Shown: in pieces, positions 1 through 6,677 of the stretch | Numbering within the stretch: position 1 is the stretch's first letter | Layout: every line of letters starts with the position of its first letter | DNA from: Actinomycetes bacterium | Lineage (GTDB): Bacteria; Actinomycetota; Acidimicrobiia; Acidimicrobiales; Microtrichaceae | Reading direction: 5' to 3' | NCBI GenBank assembly: GCA_023423215.1 | Contig: JAFAFZ010000143.1 | Location: forward strand, 1 to 19,917 | Length of the DNA: 19,917 bases | Notes under the pieces: model-generated | Database searches by the model: none | What the model was told of the DNA's origin: nothing | The model's input: the letters and a program-made list of their open reading frames with translations, nothing else | Translations under genes and position numbers: made by a program

Positions 1-3
1 CGT

Positions 4-20
4 CTGAGCCCTCGGCTCAG
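4..20 (-). terminator. Hairpin at the end of the alpha/beta hydrolase gene
   Basis: Positions 4-10 (CTGAGCC) and 14-20 (GGCTCAG) form a perfect 7-bp inverted repeat with a 3-nt loop. It overlaps the hydrolase stop codon (17-19). A short GC-rich hairpin at the end of a gene suggests a transcription terminator. There is no visible T-tract, and the window ends 3 bases further on, so the call is tentative. Confidence 0.45.
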
Positions 21-976
21 CCGCGTTCGGGACGGTCCCCGACGGCGCCCACCGGCTCGTCGGTCCGCTCGGCCCCCACCGCACGCAGCCGGTCGAGCAC
101 GTCGCCCGCCTCCGCGAAGCCGGCGAAGTGGCCCTGGCCCGCCCGGACGCGGAGCTCGCCCCTCGGCAGCCGGGCCGCCTGGTGGTGTCCGTGGCTCGGC
201 GGGACGATCACGTCGGCCAGCCCGTGCCAGACGACGACCGGCACCGTCACCTGGTCGAGCTGGAACCCCCAGTGCCGGGCGAACAGCGCCAGGTCGTGGG
301 CGACCGAGCGCAGGTCGCGAGCGGTCAGCAGGTCGTGCAGGAACATCGCCTTGAACTGCGGGTGGCCGAGCACGGGTCGGTCGGCGAAGCCCAGCAGGCG
401 TGCGTACAGGTCGAAGATCGGATCGGCCACCGGCTCGGCCACGGCGATCACGCCCCGCAGCACCCCACCCAGCGGGGTGCGCATCACCTCGAGCGGCGGC
501 GCCAGGAAGCGCAGGAGCCGCGTGTAGGAGAAGACGGCATCCGGGCCGCGCACCGGTCCGATGCCGCCGAGCAGCGAGGCGACCACGACCCGGTCCGGCA
601 GGTGGTGCGCGACGGCCAGCGTGTAGGGCCCACCTCCCGAGAGGCCGACGACGGCGAACCGGTCGATGCCCAGCGAGTCCACGAGCGCCTCGACGTCCGG
701 ACCGAAGTCCCGGATGCGGTGGTAGCGGTGGTTGGTCGAGCGTCCGGTGCCGGGCCGCTCGACGGCGATCACGCGGAAGCCCCGCTGCAGCGCCACCTCG
801 TCGATCGTCGGCGGCACCTGGAAGCAGGCGCCCGGGGTCCCGTGGAACCACAGCACCACGTCGCCGTCGGGGTGGCCGAACTCGGCCCAGCCCAGCTCGC
901 GGTCCTCGGCGACCCGGGCTGTGCCGACCAGTCGAGCGACCGGCGGACCGATGTCGGACGTCAGTTCCTGCTCCAC
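17..976 (-). CDS. Alpha/beta-hydrolase fold protein
   Basis: A 319-aa serine hydrolase of the alpha/beta-hydrolase fold; the substrate is unknown. The HGTPG oxyanion-hole motif lies near residues 45-49, a PGTGRS segment follows at about 75-80, and the nucleophile elbow GLSGGGP places the catalytic serine at about residue 113. Near the C-terminus are an HGLAD segment (acid residue) and a GQGHF segment (histidine). I chose the GTG start because AGGGGG precedes it by about 7 nt. The upstream extension of the frame runs antisense through menD and is not coding. It lies 53 bp downstream of menD on the same strand, so it may be co-transcribed; a TACCCT hexamer at 1011-1016 could be its own promoter. 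HGTPG-type hydrolases are diverse (epoxide hydrolase-like, lipase-like), and nothing links it firmly to menaquinone. No signal peptide is evident. Confidence 0.85.
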   Translation of the reverse strand: MEQELTSDIGPPVARLVGTARVAEDRELGWAEFGHPDGDVVLWFHGTPGACFQVPPTIDEVALQRGFRVIAVERPGTGRSTNHRYHRIRDFGPDVEALVDSLGIDRFAVVGLSGGGPYTLAVAHHLPDRVVVASLLGGIGPVRGPDAVFSYTRLLRFLAPPLEVMRTPLGGVLRGVIAVAEPVADPIFDLYARLLGFADRPVLGHPQFKAMFLHDLLTARDLRSVAHDLALFARHWGFQLDQVTVPVVVWHGLADVIVPPSHGHHQAARLPRGELRVRAGQGHFAGFAEAGDVLDRLRAVGAERTDEPVGAVGDRPERG

Positions 977-1010
977 GGCCCGTCCCCCTGGTTCCGCCGG
1001 TGACCTGTGG

Positions 1011-1016
1011 AGGGTA
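1011..1016 (-). promoter_or_regulatory. Possible -10 element for the alpha/beta hydrolase
   Basis: On the minus strand this reads TACCCT, matching the TAnnnT actinobacterial -10 core. It lies 34 nt before the GTG start, allowing a leader of about 28 nt that includes the AGGGGG ribosome-binding site. No good -35 is visible, and the hydrolase could simply be read through from menD. Confidence 0.25.
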
Positions 1017-1029
1017 GCGCCGGTGGGGA

Positions 1030-2910
1030 TCAGGGACGGTCGAGCGACGCGGCCACGGCCGCGTGCAGCGTGTCGTGCCGGCGGCGGTTGGCCGCACGGT
1101 CGGTATCGACCACCACGACCCGGGGACCGCCGCGCGTGAGCGCTCCGGCGATCGCCGCCTGCACGCCGGTGCGGGTCGACACCCGCTCCGCCGGCACGCC
1201 GTGCGCCGCGGCGAGCGTCACCAGATCGACCCCGTGCGGTGTGCCGAAGAGCTGCTCGAAGCGCTCGTCGGAGACCGCGTCGCGCGTCGGCAGGAAGCTG
1301 AAGATGCCGCCGCCGTCGTTGTCCACCACGACGATCACCAGGTTCAGCCCCCGCGACATCAGCCCGATCAGGCCGTTGGAGTCGTGCAGGAACGCGACGT
1401 CGCCGATCAGCAGCGCGGTCGGCGCGCCGCTCAACGCCGCACCGACCGCCGTGGACACGACGCCGTCGATGCCGTTCGCACCCCGGTTCGACAGGACGCG
1501 CACGCCCGAGCGTGGCGGCGCGTAGCACTCGGCGTCGCGCACCGGCATCGAGCTCGACAGCACGACGATGCCGTCGTCGCTCAGCAACTCGAACAGGTCC
1601 ACGGCGACGCCGGGCTCGGTCGCCTCGACGTGGCGGGCCAGCACCGCGTCCACGGTGTCGGCGGCACGGCGCTCCGCGGCGACCCACTCGTCACGCCACG
1701 TCGGCGGCGCCGGGTCGCTGACGACGGAGCGCAGCTGGTCGCACACCGTCGCGACGTCCGCCGGGATGCTCTGCGCGACGATCCGGTCCGGGTCGGGCAC
1801 CGCGCCGTAGGGGTCGAGCCCCAGCACGAGCGCTCCCGAGCCGGCGATCCAGCGGTTCAGCGCCTTGGACGTCAGCAGCCCGCCGATGCGCAGCACGACC
1901 TCGGGCACGTGTGCCTCGGCGAAGAAGGCGTGGCGCAGGAGCTCGTCGAAGGTGGTGATGCAGCCCAGCACCTCGATGCGGCAGCCCGACGGACCGTCCG
2001 CCAGCACCGGCCAGCCCAGCTGGTCCGCCAGCAGGTGCACCGCACGGGCGTCCGCGTCCTCACGCGCCGCACGCACGCCGGCGACGATGACCCCCCGCCG
2101 GCCCGAGAGCGCGGGGATCAGGCGGGCCAGCTCCTCGTCCGGCAGCCCCCACTGCGCACCGGTGGGGTACCGCTCCCCCTCGCCGGGCGTCGGGAACGGC
2201 TCGCGCTGCGGCGGCAGCTCGCCGGCCTCGCCGACGAGCGGCTCGCGGAAGGCCAGGTTCAGGTGCACCGGTCCCGGCCGCTCGCCGAGGCTCCGCACGA
2301 ACGCGTCGCGCGCCAGGTCCCGCCACCACGGCGCGCCACCCGCGACCGGCGCGCCCGGTTCGCAGTACCAGCGCACCGCGGTGCCGTAGAGGTCGCGCTG
2401 GTCGATCGTCTGCGGCGCCCCCACGCCGTGCAGCTCCGAGGGTCGATCCGCCGTGATCACCAGCAGCGGCACGAACGCCTGGTGCGCCTCGACCACCGCG
2501 GCGTGGAACTCCGCTGCCGCGGTCCCGCTGGTGCAGAGCAGCGCCACGGGTCGGCCGGCCGCCAGCGCGATGCCGAGTGCCAGGAAGGCGGCCGAGCGCT
2601 CGTCGTGGTGCACGTGCACCCGCACGCCCTCGTGCTCGGCCAGCGCGAGCGCCATCGGCGTCGACCGCGAACCGGGGCTGACGACGGCGTCGAGCAGGCC
2701 GAGGCGCGCCCACTCGTCCACGAGCGTGGCGCAGTAGGTGGCACCGACGCTGCCGTCGTCGACCGGAGCGGCGGCTGCGTCCCCCGTCGGATCCGTCGGA
2801 TCCGCCGGCGGTCCCGACGGCACGTCGTACGCGAGGTGCGCGCCGTCGTTGGAGGACCACGATCCGTCGGACGTCGGGGGACCGCCCGAGCGGGAGTGCT
2901 GCTGGCTCAT
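1030..2910 (-). CDS. menD: 2-succinyl-5-enolpyruvyl-6-hydroxy-3-cyclohexene-1-carboxylate synthase (MenD)
   Basis: MenD is a cytoplasmic thiamine-diphosphate enzyme that joins isochorismate and 2-oxoglutarate in the first committed step of menaquinone synthesis (EC 2.2.1.9). The 626-aa product has the family signatures. SPGSR (about 78-82) is followed by HHDERSAAF, with the conserved Glu near 104, then TSGTAAAEF and TADRPSEL. The C-terminal diphosphate-binding part carries NRGANGIDG, then GDVAFLHDSNGL and VDNDGGGIFSFLP. The core would fit about 570 aa. With the ATG at 2910 there is a roughly 50-residue Pro/Asp/Gly-rich N-terminal extension with no family match. The only other start I see in it is a GTG at about residue 30. 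No Shine-Dalgarno precedes the ATG, but TAGGCT lies 10 nt upstream, suggesting a leaderless or near-leaderless message. It diverges from menH. Confidence 0.95.
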   Translation of the reverse strand: MSQQHSRSGGPPTSDGSWSSNDGAHLAYDVPSGPPADPTDPTGDAAAAPVDDGSVGATYCATLVDEWARLGLLDAVVSPGSRSTPMALALAEHEGVRVHVHHDERSAAFLALGIALAAGRPVALLCTSGTAAAEFHAAVVEAHQAFVPLLVITADRPSELHGVGAPQTIDQRDLYGTAVRWYCEPGAPVAGGAPWWRDLARDAFVRSLGERPGPVHLNLAFREPLVGEAGELPPQREPFPTPGEGERYPTGAQWGLPDEELARLIPALSGRRGVIVAGVRAAREDADARAVHLLADQLGWPVLADGPSGCRIEVLGCITTFDELLRHAFFAEAHVPEVVLRIGGLLTSKALNRWIAGSGALVLGLDPYGAVPDPDRIVAQSIPADVATVCDQLRSVVSDPAPPTWRDEWVAAERRAADTVDAVLARHVEATEPGVAVDLFELLSDDGIVVLSSSMPVRDAECYAPPRSGVRVLSNRGANGIDGVVSTAVGAALSGAPTALLIGDVAFLHDSNGLIGLMSRGLNLVIVVVDNDGGGIFSFLPTRDAVSDERFEQLFGTPHGVDLVTLAAAHGVPAERVSTRTGVQAAIAGALTRGGPRVVVVDTDRAANRRRHDTLHAAVAASLDRP

Positions 2911-2920
2911 GAGGCGGGCC

Positions 2921-2930
2921 AGCCTACGGT
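2921..2930. promoter_or_regulatory. Overlapping divergent -10 elements between menD and menH
   Basis: The ten bases read AGCCTACGGT. On the plus strand TACGGT (2925-2930) ends 8 nt before the menH GTG. On the minus strand TAGGCT (2926-2921) ends 10 nt before the menD ATG. Both fit TAnnnT, and they share the same TA step at 2925-2926. The spacing puts both transcription starts at or within a few bases of the start codons, and neither gene has a clear ribosome-binding site. I infer one bidirectional promoter with leaderless transcripts. No convincing -35 hexamer is seen on either side. Confidence 0.5.
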
Positions 2931-2938
2931 GTGGGGCG

Positions 2939-3736
2939 GTGAGGACCGAAGTGGCGCTCGACGCGGGCGAGGACCGGCTGGCGGCGCGACGGTGGTCCGA
3001 CCCCGACCACCGACCCACGGGCGACGACGTCGTCGTCGTGCACGGCTTCGCGCAGTCGGGCGCCTGCCTCGGCCCGATGGGGCCGGCGATCGCAGAACAG
3101 CACCCGCTCGTCGCCGTCGACGCGCCGGGCCACGGCGGGTCTGCACGCCACGCCCGAGCGGACCTCTGGCGCGGCGCCGACCTGCTCGTGGGCACGGGCG
3201 GAGTCGGCACCTACGTCGGCTACTCGATGGGCGGGCGGCTCGCGCTGCACGCAGCGCTCCGATCCCCCGAGCTGGTGCAGCGGCTGGTGCTCATCTCGTG
3301 CACCGCCGGGATCGAGGACGAACGGCAGCGGGCCGACCGCGTCGCCTGGGACGAGCAGCACGCCTCGCGGCTCGAGGAGATCGGCCTCGAGGCGTTCATC
3401 GAGGAGTGGCTGGCGCAGCCGCTCTTCGCCGACCTGCCGTCCTGGGCGCGCTTCGACGACGAGCGCCGTGCGAACACCGTCGAGGGCCTGGCGGCGAGCC
3501 TGCGCCACGCGGGCACCGGCTCGATGGAGCCGCTGTGGGACCGGTTGGGATCCATCGCCTGCCCGGTGCTGGTGCTGACCGGGTCGCGCGACGAGCGCTT
3601 CGGCGAGCTCGGCGCCCGCATGGCGGCCACGATCGGGTCGAACGCACGGCACGTCGTGGTGCCGGGGGCGGGCCACTCGACGCACCTGGAACGGCCCTCG
3701 GAGACGACGGTCGCGCTGCTCGACTTCCTGGCCTGA
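2939..3736 (+). CDS. menH: 2-succinyl-6-hydroxy-2,4-cyclohexadiene-1-carboxylate synthase (MenH-type alpha/beta hydrolase)
   Basis: The 265-aa product is an alpha/beta hydrolase closely resembling MenH, which eliminates pyruvate from the MenD product SEPHCHC to give SHCHC (EC 4.2.99.20). HGFAQSG at about 35-41 supplies the oxyanion region and DAPGHG follows at about 61-66. GYSMGGR at 94-100, typical of MenH, gives Ser96. The acid is likely Asp218 (SRDERF) and the base His246 (GAGHSTHLERP). I start it at GTG 2939, which sits 8 nt after a TACGGT hexamer. An in-frame ATG at 2909 would add 10 residues and overlap the menD start codon. The neighbouring menD supports the assignment; other hydrolases share the fold, so specificity rests on the motif and context. 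Confidence 0.85.
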   Translation: MRTEVALDAGEDRLAARRWSDPDHRPTGDDVVVVHGFAQSGACLGPMGPAIAEQHPLVAVDAPGHGGSARHARADLWRGADLLVGTGGVGTYVGYSMGGRLALHAALRSPELVQRLVLISCTAGIEDERQRADRVAWDEQHASRLEEIGLEAFIEEWLAQPLFADLPSWARFDDERRANTVEGLAASLRHAGTGSMEPLWDRLGSIACPVLVLTGSRDERFGELGARMAATIGSNARHVVVPGAGHSTHLERPSETTVALLDFLA

Positions 3737-3740
3737 CCCA

Positions 3741-3758
3741 GCGCCGTGGTGGCGGCGC
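3741..3758 (+). terminator. Hairpin just after menH
   Basis: GCGCCG (3741-3746) and CGGCGC (3753-3758) form a 6-bp stem with a 6-nt loop, beginning 5 nt after the menH stop. It may be a GC-rich terminator or part of the larger termination region that follows. There is no U-tract. Confidence 0.35.
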
Positions 3759-3790
3759 GCCCCGCTCCGCTCACCCGCCCGTCCGGTTCC

Positions 3791-3829
3791 GTTCGTCGAG
3801 GTACGCCGTTCCGGCGTAGGTCGACGAAC
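3791..3829. terminator. Long hairpin between convergent menH and menA
   Basis: An outer stem GTTCGTCGA (3791-3799) pairs exactly with TCGACGAAC (3821-3829). A GG/GG internal mismatch follows, then an inner 7-bp stem TACGCCG (3802-3808) with CGGCGTA (3812-3818) around a 3-nt loop. The 39-bp structure sits between two genes that run toward each other, 54 nt after the menH stop and 8 nt after the menA stop. This is the expected place for a bidirectional terminator. No T-run follows on either strand, which is common in GC-rich actinobacteria. Confidence 0.75.
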
Positions 3830-3837
3830 AGTTCGCC

Positions 3838-4770
3838 TCAGAGCGTGATGAGCAGGCCGATGGTCATCAGAGCGGCGTAGACGACCTGCACCTGCCCCGT
3901 GCGCACGAGCACTGGGATCAGCTGCGGCCCACGCGCACCCGAGAGCACGTCGGTGATCGGCTGGCGCGCCGGGACGACGGCCAGCAGGGCGAGCCCGGCG
4001 AGGGGGTGTTCGCTGAACCCGGCGATCAGGGGGACCAGCACGAAGGGTGCGACCAGCAGGAGGATGTAGAGCACCCGGGTGCGTCGGTCGCCCAGCCGCA
4101 CGGCCAGGGTGTGCTTGCCGGCGACGGTGTCGCCGGGGATGTCGCGCAGGTTGTTGACGACCAGCAGCGCGGTGGCCAGGCAGCCCATCGCGACGCCGCA
4201 GGCGAACGAGATCCAGCTGAGGGATCGGGTCTGCACGTAGTACGAGCCCATCGTCGCGACCAGGCCGAAGAAGACGAAGACGAACACCTCGCCGAACCCT
4301 GCGTAGCCGTACGGGCGGCTGCCGCCGGTGTAGAACCAGCCGGCGGCGATGGCCGCCAGGCCGACGAAGATCAGCCGCCAGTCGACCCAGAGCACCAGCG
4401 GCAGCCCGCACAGCGCCGTCAGGCCGAAGCAGACGAGCATCGCCCGCTTGACCTCGCTCGGCGTGGCCAGTCCGTTCCCGACCAGCCGTGGCGGACCCAC
4501 GCGGGCACCGGGATCGTCGGTGCCCCGCTTCCCGTCGCTGTAGTCGTTCGCGTAGTTCGTCGCGATCTGCACGAACAGCGCCACGCCGAGGGCGCACAGG
4601 AACCAGCGGAGGTCGAGCGACTCGTCCCAGACGGCGTACGCCGCGGCGGTGCCGACCAGCACGGGTGCGACCGCGGCGGGCAGGGTGCGGGGCCGGGCCC
4701 CCAGGATCCACTTGCGCCAGTCGGTGGGCAGCGGCGGACCGGCGGGTGGTGTGGGTGCGGCGTCGCTCAT
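3838..4770 (-). CDS. menA: 1,4-dihydroxy-2-naphthoate polyprenyltransferase (MenA)
   Basis: A 310-aa integral membrane prenyltransferase of the UbiA superfamily. MenA transfers a polyprenyl chain to DHNA and releases CO2, giving demethylmenaquinone at the cytoplasmic membrane. The first Asp-rich motif [12 protein letters not shown] lies at about residues 75-86, and the second, [18 protein letters not shown], at about 206-223. Both bind magnesium and prenyl diphosphate in the family. Between and after them are repeated hydrophobic segments consistent with 8-9 membrane helices. An AWR-free [16 protein letters not shown] start region is typical of MenA. Its ATG lacks a ribosome-binding site but lies 9 nt after TAACAT, suggesting leaderless transcription. 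It is downstream of, and co-directional with, the PH-domain gene (46 bp gap). Confidence 0.95.
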   Translation of the reverse strand: MSDAAPTPPAGPPLPTDWRKWILGARPRTLPAAVAPVLVGTAAAYAVWDESLDLRWFLCALGVALFVQIATNYANDYSDGKRGTDDPGARVGPPRLVGNGLATPSEVKRAMLVCFGLTALCGLPLVLWVDWRLIFVGLAAIAAGWFYTGGSRPYGYAGFGEVFVFVFFGLVATMGSYYVQTRSLSWISFACGVAMGCLATALLVVNNLRDIPGDTVAGKHTLAVRLGDRRTRVLYILLLVAPFVLVPLIAGFSEHPLAGLALLAVVPARQPITDVLSGARGPQLIPVLVRTGQVQVVYAALMTIGLLITL

Positions 4771-4779
4771 GGGCGGCCG

Positions 4780-4785
4780 ATGTTA
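4780..4785 (-). promoter_or_regulatory. -10 element for a leaderless menA transcript
   Basis: On the minus strand this reads TAACAT, a TAnnnT match ending 9 nt before the menA ATG at 4770. With a normal 6-7 nt discriminator, transcription would start at or 2-3 nt before the ATG. No -35 is obvious. Confidence 0.45.
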
Positions 4786-4816
4786 GGACCCGCTGCACCC
4801 CCGACCCGGGGACGGC

Positions 4817-5377
4817 TCACCAGTCGGGGTCGCGCACCAGCTCCCGAGCGACGTGGTGGGCGCGCAGGGAATCCAGCACGGCGTGGGCCTCGTCGCCCGA
4901 GAACCGGGTCGCCGCGCCGATGCGGTGGCGCCGGCGCATGCCGCGCAGGCGCACCTCGACGATCTGGAGCCCCGGACGCTCGACGACGTCGAGCCGCTCG
5001 ATCTTCTCCCACTCCAGGTGGTACGTCACCGTCAGGTTGCGGCTGTGCAACCCGTCGTCGTCCAGCACCGCCCGTTGGGTGAGCGCACGCCAGGCGAGCA
5101 CGACCGCGGCACCGAGGGTCAGCACTGCGACGGCGAGCGGGGGGACCGGGTCGTCGGGTCCCGAGCCCAGACCGGACTGCGCGGTGCGGAACCAGATCAG
5201 GCCGATCGCCCCGAGCGGCAGGATCGCGGCGAGCGCCCATGCGGGCGGGCCGGCGTGCAGCTCGACCGCCGCCCGCGGTGACGGCACCGGTCGCTCGGAG
5301 TCGGCGGTCCGGTCGCCCGAGGACCAGCCCGGCTCGGGCGCGGCATCGAACTCGTCGTCCATCGGTCCACGCGCCAC
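4817..5377 (-). CDS. PH-domain membrane protein, function unknown
   Basis: A small membrane protein of about 186 aa. An acidic, Pro-rich N-terminal tail of about 45 residues is followed by two hydrophobic segments: WALAAILPLGAIGLIWF and, after a short Gly/Asp/Pro loop, a second built around LAVAVLTLGAAVVLAW. The C-terminal half (DDDGLHSRNL, a YHLEWEKIERLDV strand-turn, then basic RLRGMRRRHRIG) looks like the small bacterial PH domain found behind paired membrane helices. I use the GTG at 5377 because TACAGT ends 8 nt before it. An in-frame ATG at 5362 gives a 181-aa alternative. The role is unknown. It sits upstream of menA in the same direction and diverges from menE, so a link to membrane quinone metabolism is possible but unproven. 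Confidence 0.75.
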   Translation of the reverse strand: MARGPMDDEFDAAPEPGWSSGDRTADSERPVPSPRAAVELHAGPPAWALAAILPLGAIGLIWFRTAQSGLGSGPDDPVPPLAVAVLTLGAAVVLAWRALTQRAVLDDDGLHSRNLTVTYHLEWEKIERLDVVERPGLQIVEVRLRGMRRRHRIGAATRFSGDEAHAVLDSLRAHHVARELVRDPDW

Positions 5378-5385
5378 GGCTCCGA

Positions 5386-5391
5386 ACTGTA
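5386..5391 (-). promoter_or_regulatory. -10 element for the PH-domain gene
   Basis: TACAGT on the minus strand ends 8 nt before the GTG at 5377, the same geometry seen before menH and the SDR gene. It would give a leaderless transcript and supports the GTG start over the ATG at 5362. Confidence 0.4.
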
Positions 5392-5462
5392 CGCCGGGCC
5401 GGGCCGGCCCCCGTTGCGCGACCGGGGTGTGGAACCGCGCCCGGGGTGGCACGCTGGTGGGA

Positions 5463-6677
5463 GTGCAGGAGCTGATCGCCTTCGACCTCGCCGGTTCCGC
5501 CGCGTTCGTCGACGCGCTGCAGCGCGCCTGGGACGACGGCGATGCGGTGCTGCCGCTGGACCCGCGTGCACCGAGGGCGCACACCGAGGCGGTGCTCGCC
5601 GCCATGCGCCCCGCCGCGGTGATCGGTCCGGACGGCACCCGCACCGCCCTGCCCGACCCGGTCCCGGTCGAGCCGGGCGACGCGCTCGTCGTGACGACCT
5701 CGGGCACGACCGGGAGCCCCAAGGGCGTCGTGCACACCCACGACTCGGTCGAGCAGGCCGCCTTCACGACCTCGATCGCCGCCGGCGTGGTGCCCGAGGC
5801 CACCTGGCTCGCCTGTCTGCCGCTGTCGCACGTCGGCGGGCTGTCGGTCGTGACGCGGGCGCTGCGCACGGGCGCGGGACTCGTCGTGCACGACCGCGCC
5901 GAGCCCGAGGCGATCGACCGGGCTCGCGCCGAGGGCGCGACCCACGTGTCGCTGGTGCCGACGCTGCTGTCGCGGGTCCGCACCGAGGGCTGGCGCACGA
6001 TCCTGCTCGGCGGCTCCGCCATCCCGGCCGACCGTCCCTCCAACTCGATCGCCACCTACGGGATGACCGAGACCTTCGGCGGCGTCGTCTACGACGGCTA
6101 CGCGCTGACCGGCGTCGGCATGCGCATCGCGCTCCCCGACGGCTCGACCGAACGGGCCGGGCCGGTCGAGCTGCGCAGTCCGACGCTGCTGCGCGCCTAT
6201 CGGGACGGCGGCGACCCGCACGGCGTCGACCCGGTCGACCGCGACGGCTGGTTCCGCACCGGCGACCTCGGTTCGATCGACGCACGCACCGGCGTGCTGA
6301 CCGTGCTCGGTCGGGCGGACGACCTGATCATCAGCGGCGGCGAGAAGGTGTGGCCCGGTCCCGTCGAGCAGGTGCTGCGCACGGATCCCCGTGTCCGAGA
6401 GGTCGCGGTCGTCGGCCGCGCGGATCGCGAGTGGGGCCAGCGGGTGGTCGCCGTCGTCGTGCCGCACGACCACGCCGACCCGCCGCAGCTCGAGGCGCTG
6501 CGGGGGCTCGCACGCGAGCAGCTCCCGGTCGCCTCGGCCCCGAAGGAGCTCGAGCTCGTGGATTCGCTCCCCCGCACCGCGCTGGGCAAGATCAGACGCA
6601 CGTTGTTGACGGACGGACCGGCCGCGGCCCCCGACTTCCCCACCCCCGACGCTCGACACGGAGCGTCACCACGATGA
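5463..6677 (+). CDS. menE: o-Succinylbenzoate--CoA ligase (MenE)
   Basis: A 404-aa adenylate-forming enzyme of the ANL superfamily. MenE activates o-succinylbenzoate to its CoA thioester (EC 6.2.1.26) before MenB closes the naphthoate ring. The ATP-binding loop TTSGTTGSPKGVVHTH is near residues 78-93. Later come LPLSHVGGL, the YGMTETFGGV motif, DGWFRTGDLG, and the hinge GRADDLIISGGEKVWP. The C-terminal LPRTALGKIRRTLL holds the conserved lysine. At about 400 aa it is short, as many actinobacterial MenE proteins are. Two GTG codons (5457 and 5463) could start it. I prefer 5463, which lies 7 nt after a CACGCT hexamer; the ribosome-binding signal is weak for both. Men neighbours support MenE rather than a general acyl-CoA ligase. 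Its stop overlaps the next start as ATGA. Confidence 0.9.
   Translation: MQELIAFDLAGSAAFVDALQRAWDDGDAVLPLDPRAPRAHTEAVLAAMRPAAVIGPDGTRTALPDPVPVEPGDALVVTTSGTTGSPKGVVHTHDSVEQAAFTTSIAAGVVPEATWLACLPLSHVGGLSVVTRALRTGAGLVVHDRAEPEAIDRARAEGATHVSLVPTLLSRVRTEGWRTILLGGSAIPADRPSNSIATYGMTETFGGVVYDGYALTGVGMRIALPDGSTERAGPVELRSPTLLRAYRDGGDPHGVDPVDRDGWFRTGDLGSIDARTGVLTVLGRADDLIISGGEKVWPGPVEQVLRTDPRVREVAVVGRADREWGQRVVAVVVPHDHADPPQLEALRGLAREQLPVASAPKELELVDSLPRTALGKIRRTLLTDGPAAAPDFPTPDARHGASPR

Noticed and set aside
2909..2938. ATG at 2909 as the menH start, overlapping the menD start codon
   Set aside because: Possible, but the ten added residues look unrelated to the family, there is no ribosome-binding site, and TACGGT is positioned for the GTG at 2939. 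It cannot be fully excluded.
1063..3819. A very long open frame on the plus strand (about 900 codons) opposite menD
   Set aside because: It is antisense to a clear menD, with Arg/His/Gln-rich composition typical of GC-skewed shadow frames, and it overlaps menH in the wrong frame.
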